Positions 22,698 to 28,994 of a stretch of 32,134 nt of DNA are shown piece by piece (within the stretch, counting starts at the first letter, position 1; each line of letters opens with the position of its first letter). The notes under the pieces are model-generated. The model was not told where the DNA came from. It saw only the letters and a program-made list of their open reading frames with translations, and did no database searches. This DNA is from a virus: positions 1-32,134 of IMG/VR virus record IMGVR_UViG_3300035670_000868. The stretch is one strand, 5' to 3'. A program made the position numbers and the translations under genes.

Positions 22698-22925
22698 ATG
22701 AAACATAAACTATTAAAATTTCAGGAGGATAATAAGTTTAGCAATAATGATATGGCTAAACTCTTTGGATTAAAAGGAACTAATCCAATGGTAACTTATT
22801 TAAGGTGGAGGAATTGCCAAAGGTTGCCTCATCCTAAACTAATGAAAGTTATTACAGAAAAAACTAATAACTTGTGCACACCCAATGATTTTTATGAGGC
22901 ATGGTATGCAAAGCATAAAATTTGA
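22698..22925 (+). CDS. Cro/CI-type helix-turn-helix regulator
   Basis: 75 residues. Residues ~14-45 (FSNNDMAKLFGLKGTNPMVT, then YLRWRNCQRLPHPKL) fit the small HTH of Cro/CI-type phage regulators, with a recognition-type helix after a GLKGTNP turn. The C-terminal part (LCTPNDFYEAWY) resembles YdaS/Cro-like ends ('TP.dFY'). AAGGAGATG ribosome-binding site. Located just downstream of the divergent early promoters, it probably represses or tunes one or both of them. Confidence 0.7.
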   Translation: MKHKLLKFQEDNKFSNNDMAKLFGLKGTNPMVTYLRWRNCQRLPHPKLMKVITEKTNNLCTPNDFYEAWYAKHKI

Positions 22926-23169
22926 AAAGGTTATAGTTGTTTGGCAAGATATTAATAGTTGCGATAACGCATGGAATACTGAGGAGGATTTAAAAAATCT
23001 TAAACCTGCAATATGCACTACGATAGGTTATCTTTATGAAGACAATGATAACTTTATTAAAACTTTTGCCACTTATTCTATTGATCCAACAACAGATGAG
23101 CTAGACGTAGGCGACTGTGTTGTTATCCCAAAGGGTGTAATAGTTAAATTAGAAAAATTGGAAAGTTGA
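22906..23169 (+). CDS. Small conserved early phage protein (WxD-type), unknown
   Basis: 87 residues from ATG 22906, chosen for GAGG 6 bases upstream; an ATG at 22885 would add 7 residues inside the HTH gene. VIVVWQDINSCDNAW, then PAICTTIGYLYEDNDNFI and VIPKGVIVKLEKL follow a layout common in short phage proteins ('v.W.D......W....d......i.t.G.l......' and a final 'iPkg.i'). The function is not known. It overlaps the HTH gene by 20 bp. Confidence 0.55.
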   Translation: MQSIKFEKVIVVWQDINSCDNAWNTEEDLKNLKPAICTTIGYLYEDNDNFIKTFATYSIDPTTDELDVGDCVVIPKGVIVKLEKLES

Positions 23170-23170
23170 T

Positions 23171-23320
23171 ATGTTAGATAAGCAATTGGAAGTAGAAGAT
23201 GTCATAGAAATGTATGACGAAAAAATCTTAGTTCTTAAAAAAGAAATAGATAGGTTAAACGAAGAGATACAAGTTCTTAATATTCAATTGATGCAAGAAA
23301 GAGCTAAGAACAATGATTGA
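23171..23320 (+). CDS. 49-residue coiled-coil protein
   Basis: ATG 23171, one base after the preceding stop. The whole chain is an acidic/basic leucine-repeat helix (VIEMYDEKILVLKKEIDRLN), so it should dimerise or trimerise. It overlaps the next ORF by 8 bp. No family recognised. Confidence 0.5.
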   Translation: MLDKQLEVEDVIEMYDEKILVLKKEIDRLNEEIQVLNIQLMQERAKNND

Positions 23321-23471
23321 TTTAAAGAACAGAGGATTTAATGATCTTGAAGTTATAATTCATAGATTAAAAAAGCATGTAATTATTTTAGAAAGATTAG
23401 CTCTTGAACAGCATAAAGAAATTAAAGAATTAAAATCTAAATTAAAAGATCAAATTAAATCTGATAATTAA
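23313..23471 (+). CDS. 52-residue coiled-coil protein
   Basis: Starts inside the previous gene and its TAA overlaps the next ATG by one base. It is a second helical, Leu/Lys-rich coil (VIILERLALEQHKEIKEL). Two adjacent small coiled-coil proteins may form a hetero-oligomer. This is inference from sequence character only. Confidence 0.5.
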   Translation: MIDLKNRGFNDLEVIIHRLKKHVIILERLALEQHKEIKELKSKLKDQIKSDN

Positions 23472-23869
23472 TGGCAAGAGATATTTACTTTAATAAAGCA
23501 CGAGTTAATTGGTACAACGAATGGCATCGCCAGATACAGAATGATCATTGGCGTATGATTGATATAGACTCTTACGAGTATTGTAATGAATGTAGAAATG
23601 GCATAGCCATTATTGAAACCACCTATGATGTAGGTAAATATAACAAAGTTGCCTATTTAACAGCAGATATTGGTACTAAACTAGGCATACCTGCATATAT
23701 CGTTTATTATAACATTGAGGGTGCGGAGTATCCAACGTTTAAGATCGCAAAAATTAATGCCATTTTGGAGGAAATAGACCCTATTTCTGAGGGGTCTTTG
23801 GTGTGTTTAAATGAGCAGGAATATATAGGTTATTTAAATTGGTTAAGACAACAGCATAAATGCACATAA
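23471..23869 (+). CDS. PD-(D/E)XK-like protein, active site altered
   Basis: 132 residues. NWYNEWHRQIQNDHWRMIDI, then DSYEYCNECRNGIAIIETTY and GIPAYIVYYNIE follow the layout of small VRR-NUC/PD-(D/E)XK phage nucleases: D31/D33, E37, then an 'xxIxE-x-K' strand. Here the last is E49-T-T with no lysine at the usual place, so catalytic activity is doubtful. CxxC (C38, C41) precedes the strand. Located among replication genes, directly upstream of the initiator gene. Confidence 0.45.
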   Translation: MARDIYFNKARVNWYNEWHRQIQNDHWRMIDIDSYEYCNECRNGIAIIETTYDVGKYNKVAYLTADIGTKLGIPAYIVYYNIEGAEYPTFKIAKINAILEEIDPISEGSLVCLNEQEYIGYLNWLRQQHKCT

Positions 23870-23873
23870 TATA

Positions 23874-24596
23874 ATGGCTAAATATACTAAGTTAAATGGC
23901 GATATAGTGGAACACCCTCTATTTTTAGGCTTACCAGTGAGGAGGAAAGCTCATTGTTTTTCTGTGTTGGTAATGCTTTTAAGGTACGCTAATTATAAAA
24001 CTGGCGAGTGCTACCCAAGGCTTTCAACCATTGCCAAGCCTCTAGGTTTATCAAATGTCACAGTTTATAAGTGCATTAACACAATGATTGAAGGCGGCAT
24101 ACTTTTAAAGGAACGCTTACCTTCTACTAATTTATACAGAATTAACCCAGAATTTATCCACAGTGATATTAAAACTGTTAAGATCACTACCCCAAGTGAT
24201 ATTAAAACTGTTAAGGGGGATATTAAAACTATTAAGGGGGGTATTAAAACTGTTAAGGTATTAATAGAACATAATATAGAACAGTATATATATAACATAG
24301 ACAAGATCATAAATAATAATAAAGGTGATAAGGATAGAATAGTTTATTTAATCGCACAGGCTATTCCCCTGCCAGAATTAAACAACCTATTACTACAAAA
24401 CATTCATTCATATTACGTTAGGTTAGCCATAGATAAACATAGGGAAATGCTGCGTCAGAAAAATTTGTTGCCTGAAAGTGTTGCTAAGACACAGATAAGC
24501 CAAGCATTAAAGGCTAATGGTAAGAAGCGATCAGCAAACTATGTAGCCAAGGTAGAATATAACAAACGAAATGGTATCAAGCCATGGGAAAAATGA
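23874..24596 (+). CDS. Replication initiator, winged-helix (lambda O-like)
   Basis: 240 residues. Residues ~28-92 form a MarR/replication-type winged helix: FSVLVMLLRYANYKTGECYP, then RLSTIAKPLGLSNVTVYKCI and GGILLKERLPSTN, which is common in phage replication proteins of the lambda O/P22 gp18 type. Residues 97-129 are four tandem copies of DIKTVK/DIKTIK/GIKTVK encoded by DNA iterons at 24165-24257, as in lambda O, whose origin lies within its gene. The C-terminal domain is basic and helical and would bind a helicase loader or host protein. No DNA polymerase or helicase accompanies it, so it must use the host replisome. Confidence 0.75.
   Translation: MAKYTKLNGDIVEHPLFLGLPVRRKAHCFSVLVMLLRYANYKTGECYPRLSTIAKPLGLSNVTVYKCINTMIEGGILLKERLPSTNLYRINPEFIHSDIKTVKITTPSDIKTVKGDIKTIKGGIKTVKVLIEHNIEQYIYNIDKIINNNKGDKDRIVYLIAQAIPLPELNNLLLQNIHSYYVRLAIDKHREMLRQKNLLPESVAKTQISQALKANGKKRSANYVAKVEYNKRNGIKPWEK
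24154..24162 (+). promoter_or_regulatory. Perfect DnaA box next to iteron 1
   Basis: TTATCCACA, exact DnaA-box consensus, ends 2 bases before iteron 1 (24165). It lies in the initiator coding sequence. Confidence 0.65.
24165..24257 (+). repeat. Four origin iterons inside the initiator gene
   Basis: GATATTAAAACTGTTAAG at 24165-24182 and 24198-24215 (identical), GATATTAAAACTATTAAG at 24219-24236 (one change), and GGTATTAAAACTGTTAAG at 24240-24257 (one change). Start-to-start spacing is 33, 21 and 21 bp, near 3 and 2 helical turns, so all four face the same side of the helix. They encode the DIKTVK peptide repeats. Directly after them, 24258-24330 is strongly AT-rich with few G/C bases and could be the unwinding element. 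The whole resembles lambda ori. Confidence 0.75.
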
Positions 24597-24635
24597 TTAA
24601 ACATTTTTCACATTTAACATGGGAGAAGAAATGAT

Positions 24636-25109
24636 ATGCCAGGAAGACCAAGCAGAAAGATTACTTGCATGGCAAATAAACGAAGAACAAATATTAGATG
24701 TTCAGCCAAGGGGTTTTTGGTCAACACATTTAATGCTGATGGTACGCCTAGGTATCTTTGTAGGATGCATGGGGGACAAGCATCAGATAATTTCGGTGTT
24801 AAACATAAGCAAGGAAGAGGTGGTTTTAAAAAGCCAGGTTATGATGATGAGGATAGGATTAAGTTGCTATCAAATTTAAAACAGTTTAAAAACAAGCCAA
24901 TAGAATATGTCAGAAATTACTACAACACAACAATCAAAGAACGAATTGATAATAAACGATACCGATCTGAATACAGTAGAAGAGCTGCTGACAGAAGGTT
25001 TAACGCTTACAGAGATTTTTACGGATCAAAAAGTCTTACCGATAACCTTACACAAATTCTACTCTTACTTAAGAAAGCCAGAAAACAAAGAGATCAAAGC
25101 CAGAATTGA
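24636..25109 (+). CDS. HGG-motif phage protein upstream of terS
   Basis: 157 residues. RRTNIRCSAKGFLVNTFNAD is followed by the diagnostic PRYLCRMHGGQASDN (C-x-x-H-G-G), the pattern of a small protein often encoded beside terminase genes; its C...CxxHGG residues may bind a metal. The last ~67 residues overlap the terminase small-subunit gene in another frame for 203 bp. The ATG at 24636 is preceded by GGGAGAAG. The conserved part ends near residue 80, so the overlapping tail may be an extension. An alternative frame from 24619 (86 residues) is a shadow. Confidence 0.65.
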   Translation: MPGRPSRKITCMANKRRTNIRCSAKGFLVNTFNADGTPRYLCRMHGGQASDNFGVKHKQGRGGFKKPGYDDEDRIKLLSNLKQFKNKPIEYVRNYYNTTIKERIDNKRYRSEYSRRAADRRFNAYRDFYGSKSLTDNLTQILLLLKKARKQRDQSQN

Positions 25110-25407
25110 TGAGGCTAGAAGGCAAGGGGTTCAAACTTTAGTTGATAAACTATTACAAATTTATAATACAAATTTAGATGATAAAACCTTAGATCCTGCT
25201 GTGGTAGTGTGGACCAGAGATAGAGCAGCTATGGTTAAGTGGGTTGCTTCTAAGATTTCAGATATTTATTCTGACAAGCCAAAGGATATTAATATTAATA
25301 AGCAACAATCAATTGTTGTTAGTTGGTTAGACTCTCCTGAGTTAGAACAGAAATATACTCAGTATGAAAAGATAAACGAAGAAAAAAAAGAAATTATAGA
25401 ACAGTAA
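24907..25407 (+). CDS. terS: Terminase small subunit (Sf6-type)
   Basis: 166 residues. EELLTEGLTLTEIFTDQKVL, then TLHKFYSYLRKPENKEIKAR and IDEARRQGVQTLVDKLLQIY match the N-terminal DNA-recognition helices and hinge of Sf6-type small terminases ('eG.sl..I....g.P....vy.wL......f...i..Ar'). RDRAAMVKWVASKISDIYSD resembles the 'RI....WLA.K..P..YG' segment. It recognises phage DNA ends for packaging. It begins inside the HGG gene and is separated from the large subunit gene by a minus-strand block and the main noncoding region. Confidence 0.75.
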   Translation: MSEITTTQQSKNELIINDTDLNTVEELLTEGLTLTEIFTDQKVLPITLHKFYSYLRKPENKEIKARIDEARRQGVQTLVDKLLQIYNTNLDDKTLDPAVVVWTRDRAAMVKWVASKISDIYSDKPKDININKQQSIVVSWLDSPELEQKYTQYEKINEEKKEIIEQ

Positions 25408-25500
25408 TTATTTTTTATAATTCCAAGCTATAACAAAATACAAAGCCAAGATAAGCAAGCCAAGTTCAAATATATTATAGCTTAGAATTAAATCATTCAT
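25408..25500 (-). CDS. 30-residue membrane peptide
   Basis: ATG 25500 overlaps the stop of the peptide before it (TAATG). Almost the whole peptide is a transmembrane segment (IFELGLLILALYFVIAWNY) with a charged end (KK). Likely part of a pair with the 29-residue peptide; too short to classify. Its stop adjoins the terS stop, so the two genes converge with no gap. Confidence 0.45.
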   Translation of the reverse strand: MNDLILSYNIFELGLLILALYFVIAWNYKK

Positions 25501-25589
25501 TAGTTAAGCATTATATACATAATTGAAATTATACCAATCATATTGATAGCTCCTAAAAACAAAGCCAGGAGATGATAAAATGTTGTCAT
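25500..25589 (-). CDS. 29-residue membrane peptide
   Basis: ATG 25589 overlaps the stop of the gene at 25586 (ATGA). Two-thirds of the peptide is hydrophobic (LLALFLGAINMIGIISIMYI). Coupled on both sides to neighbouring minus-strand ORFs, which supports translation. Function unknown; could be an early inner-membrane effector. Confidence 0.45.
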   Translation of the reverse strand: MTTFYHLLALFLGAINMIGIISIMYIMLN

Positions 25590-25792
25590 TGTGCGTACTC
25601 CATTTCGTAGTTGTCTTCCATTATTTTATGATCCAACAAACGTCTAGTGTATAATTCATACTCTATGATTTGTTGGTATATTATTTCTTTAATACCCTTT
25701 GAATGAACGGATCTATATAAATCAAATTCATTTAAAAGTTTTTCATCGTCAAACGTGCTAATGTATTCTTTCATTGTTTGAATTGAATTCAT
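25586..25792 (-). CDS. Small early protein, unknown
   Basis: 68 residues, acidic and helical (STFDDEKLLNEFDLYRSVHS, then EYELYTRRLLDHKIMED). No family recognised. It overlaps the preceding ORF by 1 base and the next by ATGA, so it is part of a translationally coupled minus-strand group. Confidence 0.5.
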   Translation of the reverse strand: MNSIQTMKEYISTFDDEKLLNEFDLYRSVHSKGIKEIIYQQIIEYELYTRRLLDHKIMEDNYEMEYAQ

Positions 25793-25977
25793 TATGCTGC
25801 CTTTCTTTGTTTGTATTTAGCAAAAAAAGATATAGCCAAACGAATTATTCTTTTTGCATTTTGTTTGTTATCAGAAAACAAATATCGGTTTTTTTCATAA
25901 CCAGAATTTAAAAAATCTGATAACTCTTTGTTGTTAAACTTAGCTATCGTTTTATTTTTGTAGTCTATAACGTACAT
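25792..25977 (-). CDS. Small basic early protein, C-terminal -AA
   Basis: 61 residues (VIDYKNKTIAKFNNKEL, IIRLAISFFAKYKQRKAA). Basic helical C-terminus ending in Ala-Ala, which resembles ClpXP-recognised tails. CAACTGAAAGGGTTATAAT precedes the ATG, a good ribosome-binding site. A TTGACA box lies upstream (26035-26030 on the minus strand) with the ATAACCAATA box beside it. Confidence 0.5.
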   Translation of the reverse strand: MYVIDYKNKTIAKFNNKELSDFLNSGYEKNRYLFSDNKQNAKRIIRLAISFFAKYKQRKAA

Positions 25978-26019
25978 ATTATAACCCTTTCAGTTGTTAT
26001 ATTTATACTAAATACTATC

Positions 26020-26035
26020 ATAACCAATATGTCAA
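26020..26035 (-). promoter_or_regulatory. -35 box with shared ATAACCAATA motif
   Basis: On the minus strand TTGACA (26035-26030) is followed at once by TATTGGTTAT (26029-26020), the reverse complement of the ATAACCAATA present in the minus-strand promoter at 22277-22286. The -10 is poorly defined (TATTTA with a 15-bp spacer, or TTTAGT with 17). Confidence 0.35.
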
Positions 26036-26045
26036 TCTAGTATTT

Positions 26046-26093
26046 GATCTTATATTTTAAGATCTCATTAGCCTATAAAAATCATAGGCTAAT
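26046..26093 (-). terminator. Two adjacent strong hairpins between minus-strand genes
   Basis: GATCTTA-TATTT-TAAGATC (26046-26064, 7-bp stem) and ATTAGCCTAT-AAAAATC-ATAGGCTAAT (26067-26093, perfect 10-bp stem). They follow the stop of the 63-residue gene (26106) and precede the promoter of the next. No long T-tract follows on either strand, so they may act as processing or protective structures as much as a terminator. Confidence 0.5.
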
Positions 26094-26105
26094 AAGTTGT
26101 TAAAA

Positions 26106-26297
26106 TTATGCTGCGTCTTTTTTTCTGAACTGTTGAATAAATTGGTATGTTTCAACATCATTAATTATTTCATTTCTCTTTGTTGAATACCAAGCATAAA
26201 AAGCTGTATTATCTTCAACATGAATATTAAAAAACTTGCTTATTAAATCTTTAAATTCATTATTAAAAGATTTGTATTGTTCAGTAGTTATTTTCAT
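26106..26297 (-). CDS. Small early protein, C-terminal -AA
   Basis: 63 residues, mixed charged helix (KSFNNEFKDLISKFFNIHVE, AWYSTKRNEIINDVETY) ending KKDAA. No family recognised. It abuts the 70-residue gene at 26298 with no gap and is followed by two hairpins. Confidence 0.5.
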   Translation of the reverse strand: MKITTEQYKSFNNEFKDLISKFFNIHVEDNTAFYAWYSTKRNEIINDVETYQFIQQFRKKDAA

Positions 26298-26510
26298 TTA
26301 AGCAACCTCCATATAAGTTTGTTTGATATATTCATCAGATGCAGCTTGTGCCTGTTCTATTGTTTTAGCATTATAATTAGTAAAACAATCAAGTGCATGA
26401 TGATCTCTACTTCCAGTTTCATCTATTGAATAAACATTAAATGTAGAAGTTCCATACCATTCTACTTCTAAATGATCATATTCAAAAACTACTCTTATTT
26501 TGCTTTTCAT
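26298..26510 (-). CDS. Small early protein, beta-rich
   Basis: 70 residues: RVVFEYDHLEVEWYGTSTFN suggests a beta sheet, then a helix with QAQAASDEYIKQTYMEVA. The C-terminus is -VA. First gene of the minus-strand block; its leader holds AAAGG ahead of the ATG. No function recognised. Confidence 0.5.
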   Translation of the reverse strand: MKSKIRVVFEYDHLEVEWYGTSTFNVYSIDETGSRDHHALDCFTNYNAKTIEQAQAASDEYIKQTYMEVA

Positions 26511-27250
26511 ATTATTTACCTTTGTTGTTTAATTAAATAACCTTTTAGGGTATGAATAATAATAAGTAAATACATAAAATGAACTAAAATATTAAATAAC
26601 TGATTTTATTATCTTATTTCTTTATATCTATATTTTACGCCAATTAAAAAAGGGAAAGGCAAAAAGAGAAAATTATATAAAAGAGAAATAGCTTTAAACA
26701 TATCCTGGACATTGGACCAGTTTATCAACAGCTAACTATTAGATTGTATTTTAGGAATTTAATAGCAACTAATATTAAACAATAGATGAAACAAAATCAT
26801 TGGTTGTGTGTGTAAGTATTAAGATTAAAACATCAATAAAAGATCCTATTTATAATCACATCCAATCGTTTGCTTCTTATGCGTTTATAATTCGGTGTCA
26901 CATATATATCACAATGTGTTGTATAAATGTCACAGTATTATATTAATACAACCATAAATATATTTCCGATAATTAAACGTTATCGGAACTTTACTATAAT
27001 AGATTATCTATTCCTACAAGCTCGCACAATTTCAGATTGCACACCCCCCTATACCCCCATAAACACGCCGCCATTTTTATTATATATATACATGGGACTT
27101 TTTAGGATACCTTTAGCCAGTCAGCCTTCCACAGGATTCCGCCGCACCAAAGTTTACAAAAACATAAATGGGTATATCCACAAAACAACCCGCACCTTTT
27201 TCCTTTGCCTGACCACCTTAATATAATATTAAAACACTACCTATTGTAGT
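26511..27250. other. Main noncoding region between divergent operons
   Basis: About 740 bp separating the minus-strand small-gene block from the plus-strand terminase operon. It is strongly AT-rich up to ~27015, then shows a C-rich patch (27040-27075, with CCCCCC and CCCCC runs and CGCCGCC), unlike the rest of the genome. It holds TGTCACA repeats at ~26896 and ~26928, the dif-like stem-loop at 26962-26990, a near-DnaA box (ATATCCACA, 27174-27182) and a TATAAT at 27222-27227 that may serve the terL operon. Likely the regulatory and/or packaging-end region. The 99-residue ORF at 26927 is not convincing. Confidence 0.55.
26962..26990 (+). other. Xer/dif-like inverted repeat
   Basis: Arms ATTTCCGATAA (26962-26972) and TTATCGGAACT (26980-26990) around a 7-bp centre TTAAACG. 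TTCCGATAA/TTATCGGAA is a perfect 9-bp inverted repeat. Arms ending -ATAA and starting TTAT- resemble XerC/XerD half-sites, though a standard dif centre is 6 bp. A plain stem-loop or operator remains possible. Confidence 0.35.
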
Positions 27251-27460
27251 ATGTTTGAAAATATGCACCAAGATGATGATGACTTTTACAACTCTAACGT
27301 CAAAGCAGTTGTATTTATAGAAAAGGATAATTCCATAACTGTTAAGTTCACAGGATTTGAAAGCAAAGAACATTCAGCAATATTTAGTTCTTGGTTAATG
27401 ATGTTATTGAATATTGAGAATGCAATCATAAATGATGCAAAGTCTAAGGCAATCCATTAA
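27251..27460 (+). CDS. Small protein upstream of terL
   Basis: 69 residues, with VKAVVFIEKDNSITVKFTGF suggesting a beta sheet and a following hydrophobic helix (SSWLMMLLNIENAI). The family is not recognised. The ATG at 27251 lies within a dyad (ACTAC...GTAGT), and no Shine-Dalgarno is seen; ATG 27263 is an alternative. Its stop shares one base with the terL start, so it is probably co-translated with the large terminase. Confidence 0.55.
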   Translation: MFENMHQDDDDFYNSNVKAVVFIEKDNSITVKFTGFESKEHSAIFSSWLMMLLNIENAIINDAKSKAIH

Positions 27461-28770
27461 TGACACAGATTACAGAAACAGTAATTAACAGTGGAACTGT
27501 ACAATACAAAATTCCATACTACCCAAGAGAAAAGCAAATAGAACTTCATTTCAATATGAAGAAATATCGCTGGTCAGTATTAGTCTGCCACAGAAGGTTT
27601 GGCAAAACAGTTTGTATGATTAATCATTTGCTTATGTCAGCACTACGTTCTACTAACAAAGCACCCAGATATGCCTATATAGCACCCACCTTCAAACAAG
27701 CTAAATCAATTGCATGGGATTATATGAAACAATACACATCATTAATACCAGGTGTTAAATTTAATGAAACAGAATTACGTTGTGATTTACCTAATGGATC
27801 TAGAATAACATTATTAGGTTCAGAGAACTCAGATGGATTACGAGGTATCTATTTAGATGGTTGCGTTATTGATGAGTATGCAAACGTACAAGGCAAACTA
27901 TTTACAGAAATTATTAGACCAGCATTGTCAGATAGAAAAGGATGGTGCGTATTTATTGGAACTCCACAAGGAACTAATAATAACTTCTATGAATTATATC
28001 AGCATGCACAAGGCGATAAAGAATGGTTTAACTATAAAGCTAAAGCATCTGAAACTAAAATAGTTGATCAAGCCGAATTAGACGCTGCGAAAAAAGTAAT
28101 GGGTGAAAAGAAATATCTACAAGAGTTTGAATGCGATTGGATTGCAAATATAGAAGGTGCTGTTTATGGAGATATTATAACTAAGATGGAAGATGCTAGG
28201 CAGTTAACAAGAGTGCCTTATGATCCAAGTCTTCCTGTTTCTACTGCGTGGGATTTAGGTGTGTCAGATCATTCAGCAGTTATATTCTTTCAACAAATGG
28301 GTAGAGCTATAAACATTATTGATTACTACGAAGAACGTGGTCAAGGATTACCGCATTATATTCAAATGCTACAAAGCAAAGATTATGTTTATAAAGATCA
28401 TTTTGCACCCCATGATATTGAAGTTACTGATTTTAGTAATGGTAAAACAAGACGTGAAGTTGCTTATCAATTAGGTGTTAATTTTAAAGTAGTTCCTAAG
28501 ATTCCTTTTGAAGATGGAATACATGCTACCACAATGTTATTACCTAGATGTTGGATTGATACAGACAGTTGCAAAAAACTTATAGATGCGTTAAGACACT
28601 ACCATAGGAAGTTTATAGATAAAAACAGAATGTTTAGATCTAAGCCTGTACATGATTGGAGTTCACACGCTTGTGATGCTATGCGTTACCTTGCAGTTGG
28701 AATCCAAGAAATAAATACTAGACAATCTGCACCGCAAAGTGTAGCTGATAGTAATTACAAAATTATATAG
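27460..28770 (+). CDS. terL: Terminase large subunit
   Basis: 436 residues. ATPase: Walker A VCHRRFGKT (42-50), Walker B YLDGCVIDE (131-139), and the coupling motif IGTPQGTNN (167-174). Nuclease: STAWDLGVSDHSAV (D265), KDHFAPHDIEV with D319, and the C-terminal HDWSSHACDAMRY (D406). All hallmarks of the two-domain packaging motor are present, and the length suits a podovirus enzyme. It packages DNA into the procapsid through the portal encoded three genes downstream. An HNH or intron does not interrupt it. Confidence 0.95.
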   Translation: MTQITETVINSGTVQYKIPYYPREKQIELHFNMKKYRWSVLVCHRRFGKTVCMINHLLMSALRSTNKAPRYAYIAPTFKQAKSIAWDYMKQYTSLIPGVKFNETELRCDLPNGSRITLLGSENSDGLRGIYLDGCVIDEYANVQGKLFTEIIRPALSDRKGWCVFIGTPQGTNNNFYELYQHAQGDKEWFNYKAKASETKIVDQAELDAAKKVMGEKKYLQEFECDWIANIEGAVYGDIITKMEDARQLTRVPYDPSLPVSTAWDLGVSDHSAVIFFQQMGRAINIIDYYEERGQGLPHYIQMLQSKDYVYKDHFAPHDIEVTDFSNGKTRREVAYQLGVNFKVVPKIPFEDGIHATTMLLPRCWIDTDSCKKLIDALRHYHRKFIDKNRMFRSKPVHDWSSHACDAMRYLAVGIQEINTRQSAPQSVADSNYKII

Positions 28771-28780
28771 GATTTTATAT

Positions 28781-28993
28781 ATGGGTTTTTTATCGCCAAA
28801 AATGCCAGCGTTGCCACCAGTGCAACCATTGCCAGAACCACCTTCTACTAAATTGTCAGAAGAAGAAGAGGCAAGAATTAAAGCTGAACAAGACGCAATT
28901 GAAAGAAGACGTAAAGGTAGAGCAAGTACAATATTAACATCTCCATTAGTTGAAGAAGCAACGACAGAGAAAAAAACTTTATTAGGAATGTAA
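28781..28993 (+). CDS. Small RGR/TILT protein, copy 1
   Basis: 70 residues. A Pro-rich N-terminus (MPALPPVQPLPEPP) is followed by an acidic/basic helix and ERRRKGRASTILTSPL ... TLLGM. It is a paralogue of the 73-residue protein 2 bases downstream, which ends RRRRGRSPTILTG ... TLLG. Such proteins are a regular companion of the portal gene in marine podoviruses. Their function is unknown; a packaging or capsid adaptor role is possible. Confidence 0.7.
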   Translation: MGFLSPKMPALPPVQPLPEPPSTKLSEEEEARIKAEQDAIERRRKGRASTILTSPLVEEATTEKKTLLGM

Positions 28994-28994
28994 T

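Noticed and set aside
24065-24310. Antisense frame opposite the iterons
   Set aside because: Repetitive reading of the iterons in reverse; no support as a gene.
24619-24879. 86-residue frame overlapping the HGG-motif gene
   Set aside because: The frame at 24636 has the recognisable CRMHGG motif; this one has no known pattern.
27174-27182. Fourth DnaA box ATATCCACA in the noncoding region
   Set aside because: One mismatch at the first position; kept only as a note because near-matches are expected by chance.
26927-27226. 99-residue open frame in the main noncoding region
   Set aside because: Pro/Thr/Ile-rich composition from a C-rich patch, no ribosome-binding site, no protein-like pattern, and it spans the dif-like stem-loop and possible promoter.
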